A DNA stretch of 32,909 nt, taken from assembly GCA_013289045.1 (NCBI GenBank), contig JABDAU010000004.1:1-32909 (forward strand), written 5' to 3'. Both the position numbers and the translations under genes were made by a program. How positions within the stretch are numbered: the stretch's first letter is position 1; each line of letters opens with the position of its first letter. Positions 1 to 7,430 of this stretch are shown piece after piece. The notes below the pieces were generated by a model. The model was not told the origin of the DNA. It saw only the letters and a program-made list of their open reading frames with translations, and made no database searches. The stretch is from Bacteroidota bacterium (GTDB taxonomy: Bacteria > Bacteroidota > Bacteroidia > Sphingobacteriales > Sphingobacteriaceae).

Positions 1-20
1 GAAATTTTTTCCAATATTAG

Positions 21-52
21 TTGTAGTCTTGACTATCAAATATATAACTTTG
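21..52 (+). promoter_or_regulatory. Bacteroidota-type promoter of the DHA2 exporter
   Basis: A TTG (21-23) stands 21 bases before TAACTTTG (45-52), an exact match to the TAnnTTTG -7 box of Bacteroidota primary sigma factors. It lies 16 bases before the exporter ATG, so the leader would be only about 10 nt. No Shine-Dalgarno sequence is visible, as usual in this phylum. The downstream MarR protein could bind here, but no clear palindrome marks an operator. Confidence 0.7.
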
Positions 53-68
53 CTTTAAATTAATTTAA

Positions 69-1652
69 ATGCAGAGGCAGGGAGAATCATTAATAGAACA
101 CGGGCCACGTTTGGTTATCATCACCGTTACCGCAGTATTTTGCGCTTTATTAGAAATAATTGATACTACTATTGTAAACGTAGCGCTAAACAATATGCGC
201 GGTAGTTTAGGCGCAACTTTAAACGAGATCAGCTGGGTAATAACCGCCTATTCTTTAGCAAATGTGATCATTATCCCCCTAACCAGCTGGCTTTCGCAGC
301 AATTCGGCAGAAGAAATTATTTTGCAGCGTCTATCATTGTTTTTACGGTTTGTTCTTTTTTATGTGGTAATGCGCATTCAATAACGGAGCTGATCATTTT
401 CCGGTTCTTACAGGGTATGGGTGGCGGGGCGTTGCTGGTTACCTCGCAAACTATTATCACAGAAAGCTGGCCTCCGGAAAAAAGAGCCATGGCCCAGGCC
501 ATATACGTTTTAGGAATTATCGTGGGCCCAACACTTGGTCCGCCGATAGGTGGTTATATCGTTGACAATTTCTCATGGCCGTTTATCTTTTACATCAATA
601 TCCCCGTTGGAATAGTTGCCACCTTGCTTACACTGAGTTATGTAAGAAGCCCTAAATACGAACAAAAGAGGTCTGCCAGTGAGATCGACTGGCTTGGTAT
701 CATTTTGCTGGCAGTAGGTATTTCATCCTTGCAATACGTTTTAGAAAAAGGGCAGGAAGATGACTGGTTTAACAGCGGGCTGATTATTACGCTTTGCATC
801 ACTGCATTTTTAGGGTTATACCTGTTTGTCTGGCGTCAACTGGAAACCAAATTTCCCGTGGTTAATTTACGGGTACTTAAAAATGGAAATTTACGGATGG
901 GGGTTATGCTTTCTTTCGTAATGGGGTTTGGCACGTTCGGTTCCACCTTCGTAATTCCCCTGTTTACACAATCCCTGTTGGGATGGACGGCCCAGCAGGC
1001 AGGCGTACTGCAATTACCCAGTACGTTATTTACCGCCGTGATGATGCCTGTTGTAGCTACCTTAATTCAAAAAGGTGTTCAGCAAAAATATCTGATTGCG
1101 GCCGGAATGTTTGTGTTTTACATTTTTTGCATGCTCTGCTACAAAATTATTGTGCCGGATACCAGCTCGGGCGATTTCTTCTGGCCATTAATAGTAAGAG
1201 GGTTCGGCTTAGGCTTATTGTCTGTCCCGGTAAGTACAATGTCGCTATCTACTTTAAAAGGTCAGGAAATTGGCCAGGGCGCAGCTTTTACAGGCATGAT
1301 GCGGCAACTGGGCGGTTCATTTGGAGTCGCGCTTATATCCACCTATTTATCCCGGGAAACCAGCATCCACAGGGTAGATGTGGTCAGTCATTTAAATGTG
1401 AACGATATCAATGTTCAAAAAAGGATTGCACAACTTGCTGCCGGGGTACACGCTCATGGATTGGACAGCTTAACTTCACGTAATACAGCCTATGAAATGA
1501 TGGATAGCGCTGTTATGAAGCAGGCGACACTGCTGTCATATATGGATGTATTTATGATGGTGGGTGTAGTTTTTGTGGTTTTTGTACCCTTGGTGTTATT
1601 AATCGTTAAGAAATCTAATGCTAAGATCAGCCTGGCGGATGCTGCGCATTAG
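69..1652 (+). CDS. DHA2-family MFS multidrug exporter (EmrB/QacA type)
   Basis: Predicted inner-membrane proton/drug antiporter of 527 residues, the usual size for a 14-helix DHA2 transporter. Hydrophobic segments run the whole length. The first helix carries the family motif around DTTIVNVAL (residues about 32-40). A motif-C-like stretch GIIVGPTLGPPIGG (about 149-162) marks drug:H+ antiporters, and FLQGMGGGALL precedes it. EmrB proteins normally work with a periplasmic adaptor (EmrA) and a TolC-like channel. Neither is downstream, and the upstream side lies outside the window. A MarR regulator follows after 42 bases, a common arrangement for exporters repressed by their own MarR protein. Substrate cannot be told from sequence. 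The ATG is fixed by the promoter immediately upstream. Confidence 0.92.
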   Translation: MQRQGESLIEHGPRLVIITVTAVFCALLEIIDTTIVNVALNNMRGSLGATLNEISWVITAYSLANVIIIPLTSWLSQQFGRRNYFAASIIVFTVCSFLCGNAHSITELIIFRFLQGMGGGALLVTSQTIITESWPPEKRAMAQAIYVLGIIVGPTLGPPIGGYIVDNFSWPFIFYINIPVGIVATLLTLSYVRSPKYEQKRSASEIDWLGIILLAVGISSLQYVLEKGQEDDWFNSGLIITLCITAFLGLYLFVWRQLETKFPVVNLRVLKNGNLRMGVMLSFVMGFGTFGSTFVIPLFTQSLLGWTAQQAGVLQLPSTLFTAVMMPVVATLIQKGVQQKYLIAAGMFVFYIFCMLCYKIIVPDTSSGDFFWPLIVRGFGLGLLSVPVSTMSLSTLKGQEIGQGAAFTGMMRQLGGSFGVALISTYLSRETSIHRVDVVSHLNVNDINVQKRIAQLAAGVHAHGLDSLTSRNTAYEMMDSAVMKQATLLSYMDVFMMVGVVFVVFVPLVLLIVKKSNAKISLADAAH

Positions 1653-1694
1653 GGAAACGGGATAAATTTAAATTATTATTTTATTTTCGTAATT

Positions 1695-2156
1695 ATGATA
1701 ACACCGGTAAAAAATAAAACAACTGTTGAGCTGGCCGTGGAACTTTCTCAGTTAATGCAGGAACTGAGAAATTTCACGCGAAAATATATCCAGAAAAAGA
1801 TAAAGGAACATGATCTCAACCTCACTTTTGAAATGCTCGAAGTAATGGGGTGTCTGTGGAGAAGCGATGGGCTGAACCAGCAGGAGATCGCTGACCGGAC
1901 TTTCAGGGATAAATCCAGTATGACCTATTTACTGGATAACCTGATCAAACGGAAACTGGTCAAACGGTCAGCGGATAAAAATGACCGGCGGAATAAGCTG
2001 ATCCTTTTAACGAAGGAAGGGCTGGCGCTAAAGGATATCCTGCATCCCTGGGTGGCAGAGGTTTACGGGCTGGCTTCCGGGGAAGCTACTCGCGAAGACC
2101 TGCAGAATGGGGTACTGCTCATCCGGAAAATGGTGAACAGTTTGAAAAATGAATAA
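1695..2156 (+). CDS. MarR-family transcriptional regulator
   Basis: A 153-residue protein with the MarR winged-helix fold. The recognition-helix region is LNQQEIADRTFRDKSSMTYL (about 55-74). The wing contains the family D-x-R-R signature in DKNDRRNKLILLT (about 95-107). The flanking helices (about 10-45 and 110-150) would form the dimer interface. MarR proteins usually repress a neighbouring exporter and release DNA when they bind a phenolic or lipophilic ligand, so the DHA2 exporter 42 bases upstream is the obvious target (inference). A TATTTTCG box at 1682-1689, one mismatch from TAnnTTTG, may give the gene its own promoter in addition to read-through. Confidence 0.9.
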   Translation: MITPVKNKTTVELAVELSQLMQELRNFTRKYIQKKIKEHDLNLTFEMLEVMGCLWRSDGLNQQEIADRTFRDKSSMTYLLDNLIKRKLVKRSADKNDRRNKLILLTKEGLALKDILHPWVAEVYGLASGEATREDLQNGVLLIRKMVNSLKNE

Positions 2157-2216
2157 AAAAATTTGTTATAAAAGTTGAATACTTGATTATCTATTTATTG
2201 ACTAATTATAATAACT

Positions 2217-2348
2217 ATGGAAATTGATAAAAAATCCATAAAACGGCTGTGGGCCGGGCCTGTTGTTTTTTTCGAACGGGAAATGACTTTCACGCTTTGG
2301 TTTTGGCTGGTTGTCTTTTTAATCGCGCTGCTAATGAAATTAAAATGA
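2217..2348 (+). CDS. 43-aa single-span membrane protein overlapping the stress-protein gene
   Basis: Short frame from ATG at 2217 to TGA at 2346-2348. It encodes a basic N-terminus (MEIDKKSIKRLW) and one strongly hydrophobic segment TFTLWFWLVVFLIALLM (residues 24-40), ending in KLK. The stop overlaps the start of the universal stress protein as ATGA (2345-2348), a classical translational-coupling arrangement. The overlap, the charge distribution (positive residues at both ends of the helix) and the lack of other coding use of this stretch support a real gene. The family is not recognised. It may be a membrane anchor or regulator for the stress protein, which is inference. An alternative is that it is only a coupling leader peptide. 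Confidence 0.6.
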   Translation: MEIDKKSIKRLWAGPVVFFEREMTFTLWFWLVVFLIALLMKLK

Positions 2349-3184
2349 AGACATTATTGATACCCATTGACTTTTCAGCTACGTCCGGAAATGTCCTCCG
2401 CTATGCAACAGACTTTGTAAAAGATGTTCCTGTTGAAAGGATCATTCTTTTAAAATCCTATTACACCTCTATGGCTGCACAATTGCTGCCTTCGGTGGAT
2501 TTTGTACAGCTGGATGCACAAGCAATAAGTGATGAAAGGCAAAAAACAGAAAGCCACGTAAAGTTTATCGCTCATAAATTGCTAAAGATGTGCGGCGCTT
2601 CTGTCAGAGTGGAATCAGGTATCAGTGACCTGCCTTTGTTAAGGGCCATTCATGTGGCAATAGCTGCCGAACGGCCGGACCTGGTCATGATCGGAAGCGA
2701 TCATCGCTCCGGAGCGGGTCAAAGCCCCATTGGGGAACAAGTGATCAGTATTGCTAAAACCAGTATGGTACCCGTAATGGTTATTCCCGCTAGCCTGCGC
2801 TACCAACATATCAAACAGGCATTGGTCCCCTGCGATTTTTCCGCGATTTCCCGATTGGCCATTTTAAAAGGGCTGCAAGCATCACAACAATGGCTGCATC
2901 CTGAATTAATGGTTTTAAATGTGGCTCCCGGAAAGATAAACAGTGCGCATGAAGAAGAAAATACCGGTGCCCTTAAAGGGCTGCTCGATAGCTACGCTTA
3001 CCGGGTTTACTATGCCAAAGACGAAAATGTGGTTCACGGAATCCTTAATTTCAGTAAGCACCATGAAATACAATTGATCATAGCGCTTCCAGGTCATTAC
3101 AGCTTCTTCCGTAATTTAACCCATTACAGTATTACCAATGCACTGGCAGTAAATGCCCATCAGCCGGTTTTGATCCTCAAATAA
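2345..3184 (+). CDS. Universal stress protein, two tandem Usp domains
   Basis: A 279-residue cytoplasmic protein starting MKTLLIPIDFSATSGN, the typical first strand and loop of a Usp domain. Domain 1 covers about residues 1-147 and has a nucleotide-loop-like region GSDHRSGAGQSPIG followed by VPVMVIPA. Domain 2 starts at KQALVPCDFSAIS (about 157) and ends QPVLILK. The second domain has no clear G-x2-G-x9-G(S/T) loop and may not bind ATP. Tandem Usp proteins are common in Bacteroidota and respond to stress or growth arrest; a precise role cannot be assigned. A longer in-frame extension upstream to 2249 exists, but the domain begins at this ATG and the upstream 43-aa frame ends here, so 2345 is the better start. 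Confidence 0.88.
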   Translation: MKTLLIPIDFSATSGNVLRYATDFVKDVPVERIILLKSYYTSMAAQLLPSVDFVQLDAQAISDERQKTESHVKFIAHKLLKMCGASVRVESGISDLPLLRAIHVAIAAERPDLVMIGSDHRSGAGQSPIGEQVISIAKTSMVPVMVIPASLRYQHIKQALVPCDFSAISRLAILKGLQASQQWLHPELMVLNVAPGKINSAHEEENTGALKGLLDSYAYRVYYAKDENVVHGILNFSKHHEIQLIIALPGHYSFFRNLTHYSITNALAVNAHQPVLILK

Positions 3185-3203
3185 CTAACTTAAATCATTG
3201 GAT

Positions 3204-3725
3204 ATGATCAATCATGAGTTCAATAAAGTAAAAGTAGCTGACGGTTCTGAAATTAACTTGTATGCAGCCTTTCCTGACCGTCGCGGTAATTTTCCTGCTC
3301 TTATTATTTTGCAGGAAGCTTTTGGCATTTCGGAACCTATGCGTGCTGTTGCTGAAGCGTTTCGCAAAAAAGGCTATGCCGTGGTGGCGCCTGATCTGTT
3401 TAGACGGATTACAGCACGGCTCAGCGCTGATCAGCTTGTAAAACCTGCTACCCTCCCTCCATATGCTGTCTTTATAAAAGATGGTTTAGCCGCTGATATA
3501 AAAGCAGTGTACAACTGGCTATTGCAGCAAGACAAAGTAATAAAGAACAAGATCGGCTGTGCCGGATTTTTTTCAGATGGCAGGGTTTCTTTTCTGGCAG
3601 ACACGGCAGCCTGCCTGGATAATATCATGCTTTTTTATGGCAACGAAGATTCCAATTATTCATTATATGCCGCTAAAAAGGATTGGGCCCTAACCTTATC
3701 CTTTTTTGAGCACTGTTTAAAATGA
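3204..3725 (+). pseudogene. Dienelactone hydrolase-family relic, internally deleted
   Basis: 173 residues aligned by eye with the N- and C-terminal parts of dienelactone hydrolases, which usually have about 230-245 residues. The LQEAFGI segment (E38) and PDLFRR are retained. The nucleophile elbow, normally G-F-C-x-G-G-R, reads GFFSDGR here (about 121-127), so the catalytic Cys is lost. After the strand NIMLFYG the sequence jumps to NEDSNYSLYAAKKDWALTL, which resembles the extreme C-terminus. The stretch holding the catalytic Asp and His seems to be missing in frame. All three triad residues are therefore absent. The gene follows the stress protein by 19 bases and is probably cotranscribed. 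A TTG two codons earlier is less likely than this ATG. It could still make a non-enzymatic protein. Confidence 0.65.
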
Positions 3726-4140
3726 CTATTTACTAATATTTGCCCGCTTGTACACTATCCATTAGCGGTGAGGACGGGGTTTAACGCCGCTAATCCCGAT
3801 ACCACCGTGTTGAGTCAATAGCATAGCGGACAGAAAAATCAGCGAAACACTACTCCTTGTTTAGCTTCTTTCTTGCGCCCGATTTTTCTATTATACCTTG
3901 CTCCCTTATTTCAACCTCAATCCCCGTCTCCGCCCTTGCCTGCCGAAGCGGGCTACGGCAGATGAAATCCGCTGTAGTTTGCGCAGGAGGATTTCGCCGG
4001 TCTATTCTAACCCTGTCGCATTTAACCCTTGATTTGCCGCATAAGCACCGTAAGCGGTATCTCGTTTCTTCCGAAGTTTGTATTGTAACAAAACAATTCT
4101 GAAACGAATTTTTAAACAATATTATAAAGGAGAAATTATC
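3726..4140. other. 415-bp stretch without a convincing gene
   Basis: No complete frame here looks protein-like. Overlapping frames of 81 and 89 codons exist on both strands (about 3850-4119). They have no good start (TTG for the minus one), no recognisable domain, and an Arg/Cys-heavy composition typical of chance frames. The DNA is more GC-rich than the AT-rich ends that flank it. It contains an imperfect hairpin, TGCCGAAGCGGGCTACGGCA (around 3941-3960). The region could be debris from an earlier insertion next to the reductase and arr genes. That is inference from position only. Confidence 0.4.
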
Positions 4141-4734
4141 ATGAGAAAAATAATTGTCACAACATTTCTTACGTTAGACGGCGTAATGCAGGCACCCGGA
4201 GGCCCGGAGGAAGATCCATCAGGCGGTTTTAAATATGGCGGCTGGAGTGCGCCTTATGGCGACGAGGTTTCCAACAAGGTGATGCAAAAACAGATGGAAC
4301 CCACAGATCTGCTGCTGGGCAGGGAAACATTTGAGATCTTTGCCGGTTTCTGGCCCCAACATGCTGACTATTGGCCGGGCATCAATGATGTCACAAAATA
4401 TGTCATATCCAACACCATGAAAAAGTCGGATTGGAATAATACCGTGTTCCTTACAAGCGTGGCAGATATCGAAAAGCTCAAAGCTTCAGAGGGGTCTGAC
4501 CTCAAGGTTTGGGGCAGCAGCAAACTCGTTCAGCTACTGCTGAAGCATGACCTGGTGGACGAGCTCTGGCTAAAAATTTACCCGGTACTTCTTGGTAAAG
4601 GAAAAAAGCTGTTTGACGATAACACCATTCCGGCAGCATTTAAACTAACGGAGAGCCATGTTACCCCAAGCGGCGTTTTTATGGCCAATTATGAACGGGC
4701 CGGAAAAGTACAGACAGGTACTATTGGTGCTTAA
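4141..4734 (+). CDS. RibD C-terminal/DHFR-like family reductase
   Basis: 197 residues beginning MRKIIVTTFLTLDGVMQAPGG, the standard opening of the stand-alone RibD_C proteins often annotated as dihydrofolate reductase family (YwjB/YyaP-like). LLLGRETFEIFAGFWP (about 56-71) and KVWGSSKLVQLLLKHDLVDELWLKIYPVLLGKGKKLF (from about 122) match the NADPH-binding and core strands of that fold. Such proteins are probable NAD(P)H-dependent reductases with unknown substrates. They are not proven trimethoprim-resistance enzymes. AAGGAG at 4127-4132 lies 8 bases before the ATG, a strong Shine-Dalgarno sequence that is unusual here and may point to acquisition from elsewhere. It fixes this start over in-frame codons upstream. 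The gene converges on arr. Confidence 0.85.
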   Translation: MRKIIVTTFLTLDGVMQAPGGPEEDPSGGFKYGGWSAPYGDEVSNKVMQKQMEPTDLLLGRETFEIFAGFWPQHADYWPGINDVTKYVISNTMKKSDWNNTVFLTSVADIEKLKASEGSDLKVWGSSKLVQLLLKHDLVDELWLKIYPVLLGKGKKLFDDNTIPAAFKLTESHVTPSGVFMANYERAGKVQTGTIGA

Positions 4735-4766
4735 AGAAGGCAATAATTCGCTGCAAAAATGCAATG

Positions 4767-4808
4767 CTAATAACAGGCTTTCGGAGCCCCCCGCGAGACT
4801 GTTATTAG
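4767..4808. terminator. Inverted repeat between convergent reductase and arr genes
   Basis: CTAATAACAG (4767-4776) and CTGTTATTAG (4799-4808) are perfect 10-base complements separated by 22 bases. The hairpin sits exactly between two converging genes and overlaps the arr stop codon. A bidirectional terminator is possible, but the arms are AT-rich, the loop is long and no T-run follows, so the assignment is weak. It may instead be a remnant of a cassette boundary. Confidence 0.35.
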
Positions 4809-5251
4809 TCTTCTATTGCCTCAATGCCTTCTTCCCTGCGTTTTGCCACTGCGTCTTTCATAATTTTAAGACGTTCCGGCGGGTGCCCCTGCCAGATAGT
4901 GATCTCGCCGACAATCTTAAACGGATGTTTTGAGCGGTAAGACTTTGTTGGATTCCCCGGGAATTTTTTGTCTGTTAAGTTGGGGTCATCTTCTATTGGA
5001 CCGGTTGGCTCTACTAAATATATTCTTTCGCGCGCTTCGCCTAAAGCAAGCTCGGCGCCCCAAACGGCAGCATCCAGCGTTGCAGTAAGATAAATGTACT
5101 TTGCTTTATTTCCTTGTCCAAAGTTTGAGTTAATGCCTGTTTCTATAAAGTCGCCAGGCTTCAGATCGGCCTTTGTGCCGTGAAAGAAAGTTTGAGAAAA
5201 AGGGGTATGAAGTGTTTCACTCAATTTGTTTTCGCTTGTATTCGTTTCCAT
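4805..5251 (-). CDS. arr: Rifamycin NAD+-dependent ADP-ribosyltransferase
   Basis: 148 residues matching the Arr family almost throughout: FFHGTKADLKPGD, YIYLTATLDAAVWGAELALG, IYLVEPTGPIEDDPNLTDKK, FPGNPTKSYRS, EITIWQGHPPERL. The residues equivalent to His19, Tyr49 and Asp84 of the Mycobacterium enzyme are present as H24, Y54 and D89. Arr transfers ADP-ribose from NAD+ to rifamycins and so inactivates them in the cytoplasm. Length is normal. A TATCTTTA box on the minus strand (5288-5295), one mismatch from TAnnTTTG, could be its promoter. It lies downstream of bactofilin on the same strand with a 118-base gap, so it is probably a separate unit. Resistance in the host is inferred from family membership. 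Confidence 0.93.
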   Translation of the reverse strand: METNTSENKLSETLHTPFSQTFFHGTKADLKPGDFIETGINSNFGQGNKAKYIYLTATLDAAVWGAELALGEARERIYLVEPTGPIEDDPNLTDKKFPGNPTKSYRSKHPFKIVGEITIWQGHPPERLKIMKDAVAKRREEGIEAIED

Positions 5252-5369
5252 ATATGAAAGCAGGTTTTTGATCTAACGCAGGGCGCGTAAAGATAATTGC
5301 GAATTAAAACATAGAATTTCCTTTCCGCAGTGAAAATCGCCGGGAAAGCTGCGGACAAAGAAGATCAAA

Positions 5370-5786
5370 CTATACTTCTATCAATTTCGGCTCCGGCTTG
5401 CGGTTGGTTTGCGTTGTTTGCGCAAGCTTGCTGTTTTGCGTCATCGAAAGGTTGCCGTCATATACAGCGCCCTGCTCAACGCCCAGGGTTTGGGTGCGGA
5501 TATCGCCGGTAATTTTGCCGGTCGTGCGTATTTCCAGCGAAGTAGCCTGTACATCGCCGGTGATGTTGCCGTATACAACCAGCTCTTTGGTAACCACGTT
5601 GCCGCGGATAGAACCTTTTTCGCCTACTATCAATCCTTCATCAATCATCACATCGCCCGTTACCTGTCCGTCTATTCGGGCAAATGCCGGCGCCTTGAGG
5701 TTACCGTCTAAGATACATCCTTCGCTGATGAGGGTCGAGATGGACTGCATGTCGAGCGCTACCTTTTCCTTTTTAAACATTGACAT
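5370..5786 (-). CDS. Bactofilin (polymer-forming cytoskeletal protein)
   Basis: 138 residues with the bactofilin beta-helix core (about 15-115), seen as repeated short strands with glycines: GCILDGNLKAPAFARIDGQV, GDVMIDEGLIVGEKGSIRGN, VVYGNITGDVQATSLEIRTT, GKITGDI. It is flanked by a polar N-terminus (MSMFKKEKVA) and a disordered tail TQTNRKPEPKLIEV. Bactofilins polymerise without nucleotides on the cytoplasmic face of the membrane and scaffold cell-wall enzymes. The gene starts 18 bases after the M23 peptidase on the same strand, a pairing known in several phyla, where the filament positions a LytM-type hydrolase. The two proteins are likely partners. Confidence 0.92.
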   Translation of the reverse strand: MSMFKKEKVALDMQSISTLISEGCILDGNLKAPAFARIDGQVTGDVMIDEGLIVGEKGSIRGNVVTKELVVYGNITGDVQATSLEIRTTGKITGDIRTQTLGVEQGAVYDGNLSMTQNSKLAQTTQTNRKPEPKLIEV

Positions 5787-5804
5787 AAATGCGGGTATTA
5801 TATA

Positions 5805-6692
5805 TTAATTATTCAATGACAGAAAACTTATGGGGTTTATCGCTTTACCATTTTTACGTACCTCGTAGTGAAGATGCGTACCGGTGGAGCGGCCTGTTGA
5901 GCCAACTTTTCCTATTACCTGTCCGGCGGTAACCTGCTGCCCTTCGCGCACTTCAATGTGCGAAAGATGGCCATATAAAGTTTCATAACCGTTAGCATGC
6001 GCTATACGTACGCAATTACCGTAACCGCCCATCCACCCGGCAGAAACTACTTTGCCGTTAGCGGTGCAGCGGGCTGCATCGCCATACTGGCCCCTAAAAT
6101 CAATTCCGGGATGAAATTCGGCATGGCCACCATCAAAAGGATCGCTACGGTAACCGAAATAGGAAGTAAGCGAGCTTACTCGCGGATAACCCATCGGTGT
6201 AAAGGCTACAGCGCGTTCTAAACGGCTCAGGTATTCATCGTACAACGAATACTTTTCATCATCTGAAAGCTTATTCTCGGCAGCTTTTGAATCACCACCG
6301 CCAATAGATTTAATAGAAAAGCCCTTAAGACCGCGCTTTTTCAAATAATTGTTAATGAACGTAAGCTTGCTTTCTATCGATTGGATGTATGTTTCGGCTT
6401 TGCTTTGCTGCGGCTGTGCTTTGACCTGCGACTGTGCAGCGGGCACTGCCGGGATGGTGCTTTTCAGCTTTGATAATTGCGCCTGTAGCAGGTCGTTTTC
6501 CTGTTCCTGGCGACTGTTTTGCGTGTCGAGGTAAATGATAATGCCTGATAATAAGGCAATTACGACCATAATGCCTGCGGCGTAATGTTTAAGGCGGTTG
6601 ATGTGTTTGGTCTTAACCTGTAGGGTTTTGGTGCTGCCCTTGCCCTTATCGACAATGATAACAGTACTGATGTTTGAGGGTCTGAACTTCAT
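5805..6692 (-). CDS. Membrane-anchored M23 (LytM-type) peptidoglycan endopeptidase
   Basis: 295 residues. A basic cytoplasmic N-terminus is followed by one membrane helix (about 37-55), a coiled-coil stretch (about 56-80), a Gln/Ala-rich linker and a C-terminal M23 domain (about 165-290). Zinc ligands are visible: H194 and D198 in HPGIDF and H275 in HLHYEV. H242 in YGHL and H273 complete the active site. It therefore looks like an active zinc endopeptidase that cuts peptide cross-links in the periplasm, unlike degenerate EnvC-type proteins. It is first in an operon with bactofilin. ATG at 6692 is preferred over a TTG one codon earlier. Confidence 0.92.
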   Translation of the reverse strand: MKFRPSNISTVIIVDKGKGSTKTLQVKTKHINRLKHYAAGIMVVIALLSGIIIYLDTQNSRQEQENDLLQAQLSKLKSTIPAVPAAQSQVKAQPQQSKAETYIQSIESKLTFINNYLKKRGLKGFSIKSIGGGDSKAAENKLSDDEKYSLYDEYLSRLERAVAFTPMGYPRVSSLTSYFGYRSDPFDGGHAEFHPGIDFRGQYGDAARCTANGKVVSAGWMGGYGNCVRIAHANGYETLYGHLSHIEVREGQQVTAGQVIGKVGSTGRSTGTHLHYEVRKNGKAINPISFLSLNN

Positions 6693-6874
6693 CAATTAAA
6701 ATAATTTAAACAATTGGGGAATGCAATGTAAATAATCCCCGATTAAAAAACAATATCTTAATTATTAAGAGAATGTTAAGTTTAACAGGTGTATCATTTA
6801 CACAAGGATTTTAACGTAAAAAGTCACTTGATTGTTATATTGTAAAATTTAAATTTTTACTTATTTTGATTTCG

Positions 6875-6882
6875 TATTTTTG
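6875..6882 (+). promoter_or_regulatory. -7 promoter box of the bacilliredoxin gene
   Basis: TATTTTTG matches TAnnTTTG exactly and lies 22 bases before the ATG. No convincing TTG is found at the usual -33 distance. The surrounding DNA is very AT-rich. Confidence 0.55.
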
Positions 6883-6904
6883 TTTGGTTTAAACTAAGAT
6901 AACT

Positions 6905-7315
6905 ATGTATCCAGAATATTTGGTTGCCCCCATGCGGGCCGAACTAACCAACGTTGGTTTTGAAGAATTGAAAGATCCTGAAGCGGTAAAAACTGCTATA
7001 GAGAGTGAAGGGACTGTGTTTATAATGGTTAATTCAGTATGCGGCTGCGCTGCTGCCAATGCACGCCCTGCTGCACGCATTGCATCGAAAAACGAAAAAC
7101 ACCCTGATAAAATGGTAACGGTTTTTGCCGGTATGGAAACTGACGCGGTGAACACTGCACGTGCTTACATGCTGCCTTACCCACCGTCATCACCAGCCAT
7201 GGCGCTGTTTAAAGACGGCAAGCTGGTACACATGATAGAGCGCTATCAGATAGAAGGCCGCCCTGCCCAAATGATCGCCGACAATTTGATCGGCGCGTTT
7301 GATGAGTATTGCTAA
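6905..7315 (+). CDS. BrxA/BrxB-family bacilliredoxin
   Basis: 136 residues, the normal length of YphP/YqiW proteins. The redox centre is a CGC motif in NSVCGCAAANARPAAR (residues about 43-58), typical for this thioredoxin-like family. It ends GRPAQMIADNLIGAFDEYC. In Firmicutes these proteins remove bacillithiol from mixed disulfides. Many Bacteroidota also make bacillithiol or a related thiol, so a de-thiolation role is reasonable, but this window holds no biosynthetic genes to confirm it. The gene stands alone between a divergent M23 operon and a strong terminator. Confidence 0.9.
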   Translation: MYPEYLVAPMRAELTNVGFEELKDPEAVKTAIESEGTVFIMVNSVCGCAAANARPAARIASKNEKHPDKMVTVFAGMETDAVNTARAYMLPYPPSSPAMALFKDGKLVHMIERYQIEGRPAQMIADNLIGAFDEYC

Positions 7316-7347
7316 TTAGAGGTTAGAGATTGGTGATTAGAGATTAG
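7316..7347 (+). repeat. Short degenerate TTAGAG-type direct repeats
   Basis: Four imperfect tandem copies of a TTAGAGATT-like unit (TTAGAGG, TTAGAGATTGG, TGATTAGAG, ATTAG) start immediately after the bacilliredoxin stop. They end just before its terminator. No coding meaning is apparent. Confidence 0.5.
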
Positions 7348-7361
7348 TAGAAGAATTTGAA

Positions 7362-7386
7362 GCCGCGATTACGTCGCGGCTTTTTT
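7362..7386 (+). terminator. Rho-independent terminator after bacilliredoxin
   Basis: GCCGCGA (7362-7368), loop TTACG and TCGCGGC (7374-7380) form a perfect 7-bp GC-rich stem followed directly by six T (7381-7386). Confidence 0.92.
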
Positions 7387-7430
7387 GTTATGCATTAAGT
7401 TGGTATATTCATATTGATCAATCTTTGAAT

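Noticed and set aside
983..1483. 166-codon alternative frame inside the exporter
   Set aside because: Shadow frame; the main frame has intact membrane helices and family motifs.
2249..2344. 32-codon N-terminal extension of the universal stress protein
   Set aside because: It overlaps the better 43-aa membrane frame, and the Usp domain starts exactly at the ATG at 2345.
3850..4119. 89-codon minus-strand frame and its 81-codon plus-strand mirror
   Set aside because: Starts at TTG, Arg/Cys-rich, no domain and no conserved look; more likely chance frames in GC-richer intergenic DNA.
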